Both the position numbers and the translations under genes were made by a program. The notes under the pieces are model-generated. The model was not told the DNA's origin and did no database searches. It saw only the letters and a program-made list of their open reading frames with translations. From Aotearoamyces nothofagi (taxonomy: Eukaryota > Ascomycota > Leotiomycetes > Leotiales > Tympanidaceae), in assembly GCA_015345905.1 (NCBI GenBank), contig JADDTR010000007.1, positions 926,156 to 990,155 of the forward strand: a DNA stretch of 64,000 nt, in the 5' to 3' direction. Every line of letters begins with the position of its first letter. Position 1 is the first letter of the stretch. Of the stretch, positions 35,982-46,753 are shown piece after piece.

Positions 35982-36383
35982 GGATAATGTAGGAATAGGG
36001 ACAACAGGGTATGACGAAGCTGTGAAGGATATGCCTATTTGCATCTATGGACTACTCTTTATATAATTCAAATTGATATTTCTCTTCGGTTTTAATCAGC
36101 CTAAGCTCAGGTTAGAGCAACGAGTGCTTAGGTCCAAAGATGGAAATGAAAATGCTTCGTGTCGAGATTCCAACGTCGAATAGCCTGTTACAAACCGATC
36201 CTTTTACCGGAAAAGAGAAGACATTGGGAACGCCCTAGGTATATTGTACTATGAATTTGAGTGCTATGATTGATCCATTGCATTACAAGTACTATGAGGG
36301 GTTTTACTGTATAATGTAATTTTACAACCCGACGTCTCAAAAACAAAAGTAGAACAAAAGCAAAAGCTTCTGAAACCCACTCC
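35982..36383. other. Convergent DUF427/SDR 3' region
   Basis: About 400 bp, nothing recognised. Confidence 0.5.
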
Positions 36384-37378
36384 CTACTTTGTTTTAGATG
36401 CTTCTTGACGTTTCAATGCCTTATTCAACCCAGCAAACCCAGCCAGCCTCGGGGTAAGTAAATCCTACACACCAGTCAGTAGTAGTTCAGCTAGGGAGGG
36501 TTCGCCACTTACAAATATCCGATGAAAAAAGAACGTATGCAAGAACCAAACAAGCCATGCACTACCACCAGACCAGAGATGGCTTTCAGGCTTCCTCTTC
36601 AATGCTGTCTTCACCACAGACTCAATAAATGGCCCCAATGGTTCTGCATTTTCTTTGACAGCTGATCCTCCAAGAACAGGTTCGATGAATTCTCTTCCAG
36701 GAGTATAAACCGAATTCTCTGGCAATGTTGGACTAGGTATGTTGCTGAAAAATTTCGTTTGCAGGCCGCCGGCAACAACGAGGACAACCTTTACGCCTAA
36801 TGGAGCGAGCTCGATGCGTAGAGTGTCTGTTGTCGCGCTGATCGCTGCTTTGGTGGCATTGTAGACCCCTTGCCACGGAAAAGGAATAAAGGCTGCAACG
36901 GAACCGATATTTACTACTGTTCCTTTGGCGGAGATAAGGAGAGGCGCAAATGCCTGTGTTACGGCTATGGGAGCGAAGACATTGACGTCGAAGGTGCTTT
37001 TTACAAGATCTATGTTCACATCAAGAAGCGGCATCGAGTATCCTGCATTGGATCTTAGAGATAATTTCCTCACCATTTTATCTATACGACTAAGAAGACA
37101 ACGAACGTACCTGCACCGGAATTGTTGATCAAAATATCCAGGGTTCCACCAGTGCTTTCTTGGACAGATTTGACGGCTTCCCTGATGGAGACTGGATCGA
37201 TGACATCAAGCCGTAAAACTGGGATGCCCATTTCCTCCAAGTGCGAGATCTTGGAGAGGCTTCGTGCTGTAGCAAACACTCTGAGACCGCGCTTGTGGAA
37301 AGCCTGAGCGAGTGCATCACCAATTCCACCAGCACTACATCCGGTGATTAGGACTGACTTGGTTGTTGATTCTGCCAT
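36384..37378 (-). CDS. Short-chain dehydrogenase, Ayr1-like
   Basis: Exons from right to left: 37378-37111, 37042-36513 and 36464-36384, giving 292 residues. The Rossmann glycine motif is TGCSAGG-IG, followed by the NNSGAG motif. The catalytic residues are Ser137 and YNATK (Tyr150, Lys154). A hydrophobic C-terminal segment (WLVWFLHTFFFHRIF) suggests membrane or lipid-droplet association. These match 1-acyldihydroxyacetone-phosphate reductase (Ayr1), which makes lysophosphatidic acid from acyl-DHAP with NADPH, but related SDRs use other substrates. The frame extends upstream to 37606 without conserved sequence; the ATG at 37378 gives the family's usual start (MAESTTKSVLITG). The last exon encodes DLLTPRLAGFAGLNKALKRQ. 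Confidence 0.88.
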
Positions 37379-38261
37379 ATTAAGATCGAGAACTTGAGCA
37401 GTGGATTGGGAGCTAAACGATGGAAAACAAGCTTGATATATATGTAGAAGTGTCGAAGCAGGATGTGCTTGAAGAAATGGTGTATAAGGCCCAGTGTCTT
37501 TTGAAAAGTAGTTGTAAAGTAGGCGCTGCTTCACAATGGCGAATTGTGCGGGTGCGTCTGAACCCCGTCGCTGCAGCTGCAAGGTCGCTGTAGCAGACCG
37601 ACTCAAAGCTCTTACCGCCTTTCAACCGTGCCACGTTCCGCAACCGGGTTGAAACTGGGGAGGGGCGATGCTTGTCAAGCGCTGGGGATTTCTCCTGGTA
37701 GAATAAGAAGCGACGACCGGCAGTAAATACTCACTTTGAAAGAGCTTGTGAGATGAAGAAAGATGTGTAATCCAGAGCTGTACCAGGAGGATACAGCAGT
37801 ATGTATACTGCTGACCCCAGGTAGCTTACCATCGACACTGATAAGAGACCCGCAGCCCACCTCTTCCCGCCCACATTCTTTGTATCCAAACAGAAAGGTC
37901 AGCTTTACTAACCAGGGCAGTATTCATTCCGCAGTTGAAGCTGCTGCTTTTTGGCGGAAACTCGGCTACGCTATCATGCCGACGGGCAATCTTGAGTCCG
38001 GCTGGCATGCTGCATCGCGAGATCGCCATCTCAGAGCTTCATTATTGGGACATTGCTTATGCTGAAATGGTGTGGATATACACGCAGTGCGAGCGGGTGT
38101 GTCGTTTTGGCATTGGCTCAATGTCTGCATCACTGTCACCATTGTGTCATGAATCTTAATGTGATAACTTTAGGTTTGGCTGTTTACGACTTAGGGCTTA
38201 TGGCTCTGACATTGATATACCAATGGCAATAGGTATAAAATCTGTCGTTCTAACTTGCTAT
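37379..38261. other. Intergenic region M20 peptidase-SDR
   Basis: About 880 bp. Probably the SDR promoter plus the M20 gene's 3' end. No gene recognised. Confidence 0.5.
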
Positions 38262-39536
38262 TCATACATACTCCCGCCCTCCAAGGTAGTCCCACACAGC
38301 CAAAGTATGTGTTTTAATTACAGCAAGGTACTCTTCAATCAGCACACGTTCGTTGACGGCCGCCATAGTAACAGGAGATACTCCATATACATAAGCGGGA
38401 ATACCAAGGTATCGATAGAACTTGGTATCCGTAGCTCCTAGAGAAGGAATTGCCAAAGGCTCCCGGCCAGTGATGGCCGCGGCATTTCTTGCAATGGACT
38501 TCAGCAACGGGTGGTCTTGAGGGCAAGAGCTTGCTGGGTTGCTAGCTGCTTCTTGCACCGACAAGGTGACCTCGGGGAATTTCTTCAGGATCCCACCGAT
38601 GTGCTCAAGTACAACCTCTCTTGTTAGTCCTATCGGCAGTCGGATATCTACCTCCATCACGGAATGATCTGGTATCATGTTCACTTTCAAGCCTCCGTGC
38701 AAGGTACCGATGTTGAGAGTTGGTCGCATGATTGCGTCTGCTGCACCTTTGCCCATGATCTCGTCAATAGTGCTACGGACATCTGGACGTTGAAGGTGCT
38801 TTCGCAGGTCCGGATTGAGGTCCGGGACAAGTTCTTCCACGCTCAGAAGCTCGGTGATGAGCCTGGCAGCAATTCTATTTGCACCTTCGCTGAGGTGTAT
38901 ATATGCGCCATGGGCACCGACAGTGTTGATTGTAAAGGTGATACGAAGGGTGCCCTTTTCCCCAAATCGGATAGACTCGAGACCACCAGGTTCTGAATTT
39001 ATCATACAGTCGCCTCTCCATTGAGACTTAGGATTGCCATTGTCCAAGAGCCATCGAGTTCCCCAACGACCTCCAGTCTCTTCGTCCGAGACAGCCACCA
39101 ATGCTAAACTCCCGTTGATGCCATTCTTGTACTTATGGAGGTAGCTATACGCGATCACGGAGGCGGCCGTTCCAGCTTTCATATCCACCGTCCCGCGGCC
39201 ATGAATATATTTCCCGTCATTGTGACCAGACCATGGATCGTATTTCCATTCTGCAGAGTCCCCAACCGGGAAGACATCGATGTGCCCGTTCATGACAACT
39301 CGTGGTCCAGGACCCTTCTCGCCATCAAAGTCGCTAACAATGTTGGGCATATTTTCCTTCGGTGCGAGGACTTTTGCGTCTATCCCTCGTTGTCTCAGAT
39401 AATCAGATATAATATTTGCTGCAGCCCTTGTATCACCCGGGGGATTCGGTGAGGGCGCTTGAATAAAGGCTTGCAAAAAGGCAATATGATACTCTCGGTC
39501 GGCATCAATGGCCGCTAGAAGTGACTCCTTATCCAT
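38262..39536 (-). CDS. M20-family metallopeptidase / ArgE-DapE-like deacylase
   Basis: Single exon, 424 residues. The zinc-site motifs are NGHIDVFP (His85), GRGTVDMK (Asp118) and SDEETGG (Glu152-Glu153). The lid domain contains NIGTLHGGLKVNMIPD, and GATDTKFYRYLGIPA precedes the C-terminus. The usual C-terminal HxxNE metal ligand is AAVNE here. The fold is that of acetylornithine deacetylase and related amidases, so it should hydrolyse an N-acyl or amide bond of a small substrate in the cytosol. No signal peptide. The exact substrate is not predictable. Confidence 0.88.
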   Translation of the reverse strand: MDKESLLAAIDADREYHIAFLQAFIQAPSPNPPGDTRAAANIISDYLRQRGIDAKVLAPKENMPNIVSDFDGEKGPGPRVVMNGHIDVFPVGDSAEWKYDPWSGHNDGKYIHGRGTVDMKAGTAASVIAYSYLHKYKNGINGSLALVAVSDEETGGRWGTRWLLDNGNPKSQWRGDCMINSEPGGLESIRFGEKGTLRITFTINTVGAHGAYIHLSEGANRIAARLITELLSVEELVPDLNPDLRKHLQRPDVRSTIDEIMGKGAADAIMRPTLNIGTLHGGLKVNMIPDHSVMEVDIRLPIGLTREVVLEHIGGILKKFPEVTLSVQEAASNPASSCPQDHPLLKSIARNAAAITGREPLAIPSLGATDTKFYRYLGIPAYVYGVSPVTMAAVNERVLIEEYLAVIKTHTLAVWDYLGGREYV

Positions 39537-40010
39537 GGCGAGTGAACGTCAAACTCGGTTGAGACTTAGTTGTTATAGGGAAAATAGGAACAAGTTTGAA
39601 GAGAAACTAAAATCGAAAGTAACGTTGTATATATAGAGATAATGCTTAGATGGGTTTGTAATTGATGGCGCGACGTCGATTGGCCGTTGTATCGGCGTGC
39701 CCAATTAGGTTAGCGACCCCCTCGCACCCGAGGAGACAGGAAGGTCCCTTAAGAGGATGGCAATGTTGGCCGATGACGAATTTTTGTGATGGGCCGCTAT
39801 CTGCTATACTTAGTTTGTATCGGCAAGATGAATGCATTATAATGAGTCACGCCAAGAGCAGGGAGGCAAGAAGAGGTAGCGTAGCATAAGGTTATATATT
39901 TCATCCCCATCGGCAAGCTCCGGTATAGCATTCATCCAAAGTCGTGTCACGACAATTTAGTGGCATAAATGTACCCCTTTTGGTATGATAAAAGAGGAAG
40001 GTGTCCATCT
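39537..40010. other. Intergenic region enp1-M20 peptidase
   Basis: About 470 bp, nothing recognised beyond a short TATATATAGAGATA near 39628 that may belong to the M20 promoter. Confidence 0.45.
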
Positions 40011-41542
40011 CTATATGTCGTCCATCATTGTGTCATCTCCACCAGTACTTGGTCCCTCCGGCTCAAGAGCAACACCTCTGCCCCTGCCTTCTAGCAATTC
40101 TCTCCGTACTTCAGGTCCAATCGCCGAATGCCCCTTGGTCAAAAGAAGGTCCAGCAACGATTCTCGCTGATCTTCCGTAATATCATTTCTATACCTCTGT
40201 GCAAATGCTAGCAAACACTGATGCCATATTACGGGCAATTTTGTGTCTTTCGATCCAGCTCCTACCACCCCGCTCATAGCGCCAAACTGATCTTGCGGTG
40301 TTACGCTGGCTGGATCAACGCTTCTAAACCGAATGAAGTGGAAGACAAGAGAGTCAATGACTTGGTAAGGCAGAGCATACTTCTTTTCTAATAGGACGCG
40401 GATAAAGATGTTGGTTGCTCCGCCTCCTTCGGTGCCAGCAGAAGACTCCTGTGCAGCAATATCACAAAGGCCTTTCAATGCAGCAGCTGAATGAAGAACG
40501 GGTATCGAAACTCTAGCGAGAACCGCGGATATGATGTGAGCCTCACGAAGTGTGCATGTGCCACTGCCAACTAGTGGGAAGAGGAAACCTTTGAACCAGG
40601 CTGCTGGCTTGTAGAGACCCTTCTTGAGTGCTTTAAATAAATGGACGTTGAGTTTTTTGGTTTCTTGAATGTCTTCTCGTACACGTTCAAGGATGACCAT
40701 CTCCATAAATCGCTGAGCTACAGCTGGCGTACCCGATACAAATATCTTAGTTGCTTCGTATGAAGCATTGGCAGTCCACAAGTCTGGTCGAGTAATTTGG
40801 AGAATATCTTCCCAGTGGGGAACGGTAGGGAGGATCTTGAACGGTTTCGGAAGCTTGCCAGATTTGTACCGCGAGAGGAGAAAGCCAATTCTAGGTAGCC
40901 GTTAGAATTAATTAATGCTTCAGCGAGCATAAATACATACTTTGTATAGACTTCCACCACTTTCGGAGGGAGTTCATAGTCATCATCAGGTGCTGCCCCG
41001 CCCATCTGTTGGCCACCACCTCCATTTCTTGCCTGCGTAGCCTCGTATGCGGCGATTTTCTCTAATATTAGGTCTGCTAGGTTGGTCCCTTGTTCCTCTT
41101 CTTTCACCTCTGTGGAGGCTCCCCATCCTTGGCGTAGCAACGGATCCTCTTGTGTTGGGAAGAACCTTTTAAAAGTCTCCAGGTCATCTGGGGCAAGCTC
41201 TACCTCCTCCACAATCTCATCTTCATCTCCCCATGTCTCTTCATCTTCAATCTCCACCTGTTCCTCTTCATCTTCGAACCTCGACTCAAAATCAAATGCT
41301 GTGTTTGGTTTTGTAGCTTCTTTGCCCTCCTCCGCATCCTCATCTGCCAGTTCCTGTCCGATTCTCAAAATCTTTCGCGAGGCTTTTGCGTCGACAAATT
41401 TCTCCTCATCCTCATCGTCGTGTCTTGACTTGCGCTTCGAAGGTTTTGTGCGCAGCGGACCGGTCGCTAGGAGATCATCTTCAAGTGGGTTATGACGGCG
41501 CGCTTGTCGCGAAGCTCCAATTGGAGTCGTAGCTTTCGGCAT
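40011..41542 (-). CDS. enp1: Ribosome biogenesis factor Enp1 (bystin)
   Basis: Exons from right to left: 41542-40941 and 40890-40011, giving 493 residues (yeast 483). The N-terminal half is acidic and low-complexity with basic patches (KPSKRKSRHDDEDEEKF). The bystin domain begins near the splice site at VYTK-IGFLLSRYKSGKLPK and contains KILPTVPHWEDILQIT, ASYEATKIFVSG and PVIWHQCLLAFAQRY. Enp1 works in the nucleolus on 20S pre-rRNA and 40S export. The upstream neighbour is non-homologous. The annotated start is the ATG at 41542; the frame opens slightly earlier. Confidence 0.94.
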
Positions 41543-42631
41543 CACGAAGCTACACGAGAGAGATCTTGGGCGTCGAGTTGCAGTAGGATTTGATTATGTG
41601 AAAGATAAAAAAAATGTTGCGATAAGTCGAAGCGGTGACGCTAGCTTATCCGGCGCCAGGATACCCTCATACCGGTTAGCGCAATATTACACGTGACATT
41701 CACGAAACTGTCCGCGAGACCTGAGCATCTCTTCTTTGTCCTAACTCTACTATCGCAAAGAAGACAAATACATCGTAGTGGACACCTTTCTTAAGATCAA
41801 CAGTTACATGTATACGATAAAATGCTCTGTTCTTGATGCGTATCCAGACCTGGCTACGGTCTAAATCTATGTTTCATCTATCCCTTCCGTCTACCATGCT
41901 ATCATTTCTCATTCTTCCGAGTTGCTCACCTAGGACATCCTTTCTTTTCCGGATATTGTATATGGCTAGGCTATTCTCTTTGTAATATGTTCTCTCCGAA
42001 TCTTGTGCGACTTACTCTACCTTTAATCGCAAACGGCGAATAATGACTTAATGCAATCTTTTTGTATTCGGTTTCCAGGCAAACTATACTTACTCGACGC
42101 TCCTGGAATATTCATTAGAGTTCATTTAGGGTACAGGCAGACCGGGCTATTTTCGGTAAATATTTATGGAATTTGCTCTTCTTCGGTTTACTCAGTTGTT
42201 ATAAAGGAGGTTAAAATGACCTGGAAGCCCTCAAAACTTTGTTTGGCTCATAATCATTTCGTGAATTCAAGCTAGAACTATATAAATAACGGACTAGGGT
42301 CCCCTCATTTCATTGTTTTGAGACCCGGATGTTTCATGCCCGGTCACGGCTTAGCCATATTGTTCGCACTGCTGTTTATTCTTTGTCACTGTCGATGTCG
42401 AGATTTTCACTCAACGGCCCTTTGGGCCTCGATAAAGTACCCTTTGTCTGTAAGAGAACTTCCAACCTTCCATAGATATAACATTCCCAGAGTAGGTTTG
42501 ATTCATAGGATGCGTCCTCCGCATTCCTGTAAACCTTTTTTACACTTTAAGTAAGTTTTGGAATCCCTTCATAAAGTTTTATTTTTATTCTATTACAAGG
42601 ATCCTCAAGCAGTCTCTTGTTACCATCTAAC
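41543..42631. other. Divergent intergenic region
   Basis: About 1.1 kb, AT-rich from about 41800. A TATAAATA-like word lies near 42278. No gene recognised. Confidence 0.5.
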
Positions 42632-44790
42632 ATGCCTCCAAAGGAGGCGCGGTCATCGGTGGAAGGTGCTGATAATGGCTTGCTGCGACTTCAAGCTTTA
42701 GGAAGTAGGGACGCAATCCTAAAATAGAGCGTAAGTAGCCAACTATACTCTACACTGGTTTAACTTCTCAGAGATAATGATATATCCTAGGCGGTATTGG
42801 TGCTCGTGAAGATTTGAAGAAATTTGGACAGTCCTTACTTGGTCCCAACAGGGCCAGCTTGAAATATTCCACTCTTGACGACATTCCTATGCTGCCTCAA
42901 CCTCAGACAGAACGAACATTCTATGACCAATGGAGTTTCAGAGAACTAGTTGAAGGCGAACTAGTTGAAGGCCTACCACTTTCTGCTAATAATGTGGACT
43001 ACTGGGTGGCAGCTTGGAACTACGGGGGTGGGGACTGTTACTGGTCCGCTGTCTCGCAGCTGATTTACGGAAGCGACATTTATTATCCCTGGGTGAAGGC
43101 TCAGCACTATATCTGGTTCAATTCAGTGATAGCAGATCCGGACCATCCAAGGAATTCTCTCTAAAATACTATTGGAGATACGGATGTTAAAGGTACACTG
43201 GTGCGCACTGCTCTCGGGAAGCCCAAGAGTCAAACGTCCATCATGATGGCACAAGTTACTGCCGATCTCTATGATATCTATCTTATCATATATGAGATGA
43301 AACCCCGCAGTAAAGGAAACGAAGCAAGGGTGGTGGCCCGCGGATGCAGGAATGCAACACAAAAATATATGAGACTGGTGAACGGTAATCATTATGAGCC
43401 ATTGAAGCCGCTTGTTCCACGACTTTCCGAATATCGCATAGACGATATCAACTTTACTAATACAAAAGGGCTCCCTGGAGCTCCTCCTGGTAGAGCGGCT
43501 GAGTTGCCAGAGGTTGCTCATGCTTGGCGAATCAACTTTCGAGCAGACGTCGTTATTCCAGAGCGATTGGTTCCGAGACCTACGCTGCCATTGCCCTCAG
43601 AGAGGGATCTGGCTCTTACCATTGGTCTCAAAGAACCTGAGGACGGATTTTCAACAACTCCAGGGTATCCGAATGTTCTTGAATCGATTGAAGACATCAA
43701 TAATTCAATCACTGCTCTTCTGCAAAGGCCAGCAAAGGAGTTACGGGAGCTATGTCTGGAACAAGGGCTTGGCTTCAAAGGCGTAAACTCGGAGCTACGG
43801 GCCATGAGGATTGCCATGCATGACGCGATTGCAAGACTTGAGAAGGCAAAGACGAAAGTAAATCCACTCAAGGCACCACCTAGGTCTGCATCAAGACCAG
43901 AGGGGGTACTAAAAGCAATAGAAACAAAACGAGCTACTACTTCGACAAATGAGGCACGTTTAGGAACCGATACATTGACGGACAAACCTCCAGAGAAAAA
44001 CAAATACGAATCCTGTTCGATTCTAGACATGCAGGCAATGTGCACCCTAAGGTCACTTGCATTCGATGATACATGGGAGTCTAAAGATTATATGAAGGTT
44101 TTGCTAAAGGCTGATGAAGAGGAAGCTACCAGTTCTAACAAGAAATCTGTCAAGGAAGACGCTCCTGGAGCTGCCGCGACACCATTAAAGCTGGAAGCCA
44201 AAATTGAAGAGACCATTCGAACTCCCCCCTCAACTGTAGCTAGGGAAGTTATCGCCCCTGTTCGTCTTAATCATGGAGGCGCACCCAGAAATGGCACACC
44301 AAACAATGATTGGATAACCAGCCGTGCCAACCTCGAGCTATATGGGAGAAAAACAATTACAGAACTACAAGCAGAATGCGTCTTGCGCGGAATCACCAGT
44401 TCAAGGCGTAGCTGGAGTTATCGTCGGTTCATTCGAACTATTGTGTACGATGACGAGGCTTTCAAGCCATTTGCAAATCGACGTACTCCCTCTGTTTCTC
44501 CAGGAGGTGAAGAAGCTGCAGCGGCGAAGAAAGCTAAACATTCGGAAATCGCGAGTAATATAGCCAGGTATAGTGGATTGACCTTTGGAGAGATACAAGC
44601 CCTTTTTCAGGGACGCAATATAAAATTTGACCCGAATTCGCCATTAACGGCCATGGTGGGCGAGCTGGTAAAATACGACAAGGCTAAAGTTGCTGCGAAA
44701 TCAGAACCTGGACCTGCCGTGCTGAACCCCGGGGAGAAGAGACCAAGAGATAGGGGCGATGGGGCGATGGGGACGACGACGGAAAACTAG
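42632..44790 (+). pseudogene. OTU-like protease domain plus SAP-like repeats, disrupted
   Basis: The original gene appears to start at 42632 (MPPKEARSSVEG), with an intron at 42731-42790, and to run to 44790 in one frame. Two lesions are visible. Before the intron the frame needs one extra base near 42713 to continue as PKIER-GIGARED. A TAA at 43162-43164 interrupts an otherwise open frame (HPRNSL-stop-NTIGDTD). The N-terminal domain has GGGDCYWSAVSQLIYGS (Cys codon 43036) and later VNGNHYEPL (His codon 43390), the Cys/His pattern of OTU-type cysteine peptidases. The C-terminal half holds four SAP-like helical repeats near 43700, 44010, 44340 and 44560. A residual product could start after the stop. 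Function unknown. Confidence 0.6.
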
Positions 44791-45209
44791 ACTTGAAAAA
44801 GGTGAAAGCATAGTAGGAACTGGAGGGAAAGCGATAGGCCTGTTTGTGGGCCAATTGGCCGGAGAGAGAGTATTGTTGGATTGACCGGAGCAATGCTTGG
44901 AGATCTATTCAAATATAAGGCAAAGTGGCAGCTTCTACTTACGAGTTTTATTATTTCTTTTTTTTGTTTTTGCTCTATGCTCATTATAAGCCATGGACTT
45001 AATTAACTAGATATCTGTCGTTCATAATTGATCGCTGTCTTTTGTTAAATTTCTAAACTTAATATACTAATACAGTCCAGTAGCTTATCTTGAACGGAAA
45101 TTTTATAGAAGGAATGGCATTTTTGGTTCATAACTTAATTTATAGCTAGCACTAGATTGGCACATGTCCACCATTCATGTTTGCTATCTCCTATAGATGC
45201 TTTAGATCC
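44791..45209. other. Convergent 3' region
   Basis: About 420 bp between the OTU/SAP gene and the esterase gene, AT-rich; nothing recognised. Confidence 0.5.
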
Positions 45210-46249
45210 CTATGGTAATATAAATGCTCCGTTCTCGAGAGCTTTTGCAATAGTCGCGTTTGGCGATGTCCATGATTGATACTTTTCATGATCCTTGAGT
45301 TCATTCAACAGCAGACTGACCAAATTTCCAAACACTGTTTGTCCAGCGAAGTTCAAATGCGTATAATCCGTTAGAACCCTGTTATACTTTGCCGCATCGT
45401 CTGCGCCTATGGCATTGAGATAGTTTACTGATGCACGATTCAGGTCGATGTATTCCGCATGGAGCTCCACGGCCACGGCAATTGTTGCATTGGCTTGGAC
45501 GGCGAGATCTTCGATGACCTTAGCAGTTGTGGTGTTGAAGTTGCGCCTGCTGAGAGAGGTGACAAATATCTAAAACATAGAATTAATTTCTACTTCCTGT
45601 ATTTGACAAATTGAAACAATTGCCTCACTGGTTGTCCCCCAGCCTCTCTAACATCGATCCCCATCTGTTTTAGATTTGAAGAGTACTGAGCGACGGTGAT
45701 ATTTGCGCTGGCCTTCTGGTCATTATGTCCGAACTATTTACCCTTCAGTAAGACATGGATCTCATAGTATCCCCAGATTCTCTCTTTTCTGAAGATCTCT
45801 GACGCTTCAACAGAGCGAGCCCACACTTACCTGGATTGTGACATAAGGTGCATAGGCCGTGCTGTTGCCAGATACTCCAGCCAGCACTCTGGCCCAATCT
45901 CCACCTGACACGAAAGACCTTGTTGTAGCACCTATCAATATTAGAATTCATGGCCGAAAATAAATGATATTTCTCGCCATTATGTCCGTAATTCCAACCA
46001 ACGGCTCCATTCTTCAATGTCCCGAGGAAACCATCTCCCCAGCCTATAATCCCTCGGTTATTAGCGAATTACTTTGATTGCCATGAAAGACTTGCCTCCG
46101 CCGCTATCAGATAATACAGCAGTAGTAGAATCGCCTACGAGGAAGAAAGCTGGAGGCTGTACGTGAGACCGTGAAGAAGTCACTGGTGATTGTGAAGTAG
46201 TAGCGACATGGGCATTTAAAGCAAATGCATAAAATATGGAAGTCTTCAT
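45210..46249 (-). CDS. Secreted SGNH/GDSL esterase (rhamnogalacturonan acetylesterase-like)
   Basis: Five exons from right to left: 46249-46096, 46043-45978, 45931-45831, 45733-45629 and 45569-45210, giving 261 residues. After a signal peptide (MKTSIFYAFALNAHV) come the four SGNH blocks: FLVGDSTTA (Ser41), the WGDGF/NYGHNGATT region, FGHND, and DYTHLN with the catalytic Asp-His. This is the CE12-like fold that removes acetyl groups from pectin rhamnogalacturonan; another sugar ester is possible. The first two introns have GC donors (GCAAGT at 46095 and GCGAGA at 45977), and no GT alternative keeps frame. Their positions are fixed by the unbroken GGGWGDGF and NYGHNGATT motifs. Confidence 0.88.
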
Positions 46250-46753
46250 CTTGACTCTTGAGTTAAGATTATTGAATGTTAACTTGAAGATTTTATTCGA
46301 TAACCTTGACTTATAACTATAATCGACAGTAAAGATGTCATTTAGCTCTATTATATCGTCATCCGACTCTATATTACCACTCCGCCCTATCTATATTTCC
46401 GATGCCAAGTATTTTAGGTGGCACCTATTCTTGAAAATTTTCCACTGAACAACATTATCCCCCTTGCCACTGAGTGTTGCTTCTCGTGCGCCATCGGTGG
46501 CAGAAATACCGAGGCATGCCAAGATCTTCCGTCTCAGTCATTATCTCCACTTTGGCTACATGGATACTACCCCACCAGGAAATGAAGATCACATGATTCA
46601 ATATAGAATAAAACGGTGACATAAAAACTGATGGATATTGCGGGTAGGTGCAGAAGATGATGTATGGATGACACGGGTCGAAAGATCGAAAACATCCAAA
46701 CCCGAATACTCACTTCCATTGAGTTGCTGGGAATAATTTCTTGGTTTTCGAAA
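46250..46753. other. Divergent-side upstream region of the esterase gene
   Basis: About 500 bp between the esterase start and the hgh1 stop. No gene recognised. Confidence 0.5.

Noticed and set aside
37379-37606. N-terminal extension of the Ayr1-like protein
   Set aside because: The frame is open but the added residues are not conserved; family members start at MAES-type Met followed by the glycine motif.
26917-39536. Secondary-metabolite cluster (P450, decarboxylase, dehydrogenase, M20 hydrolase)
   Set aside because: No polyketide, peptide, terpene or prenyl synthase, no transporter or pathway regulator nearby, and the genes are spread over 12 kb with unrelated genes between them.
43089-43181. 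An intron that would remove the TAA from the OTU/SAP gene
   Set aside because: The only donor-acceptor pair (GTGATA to TTGGAG) is 52 nt and breaks the frame, so it does not rescue the gene.
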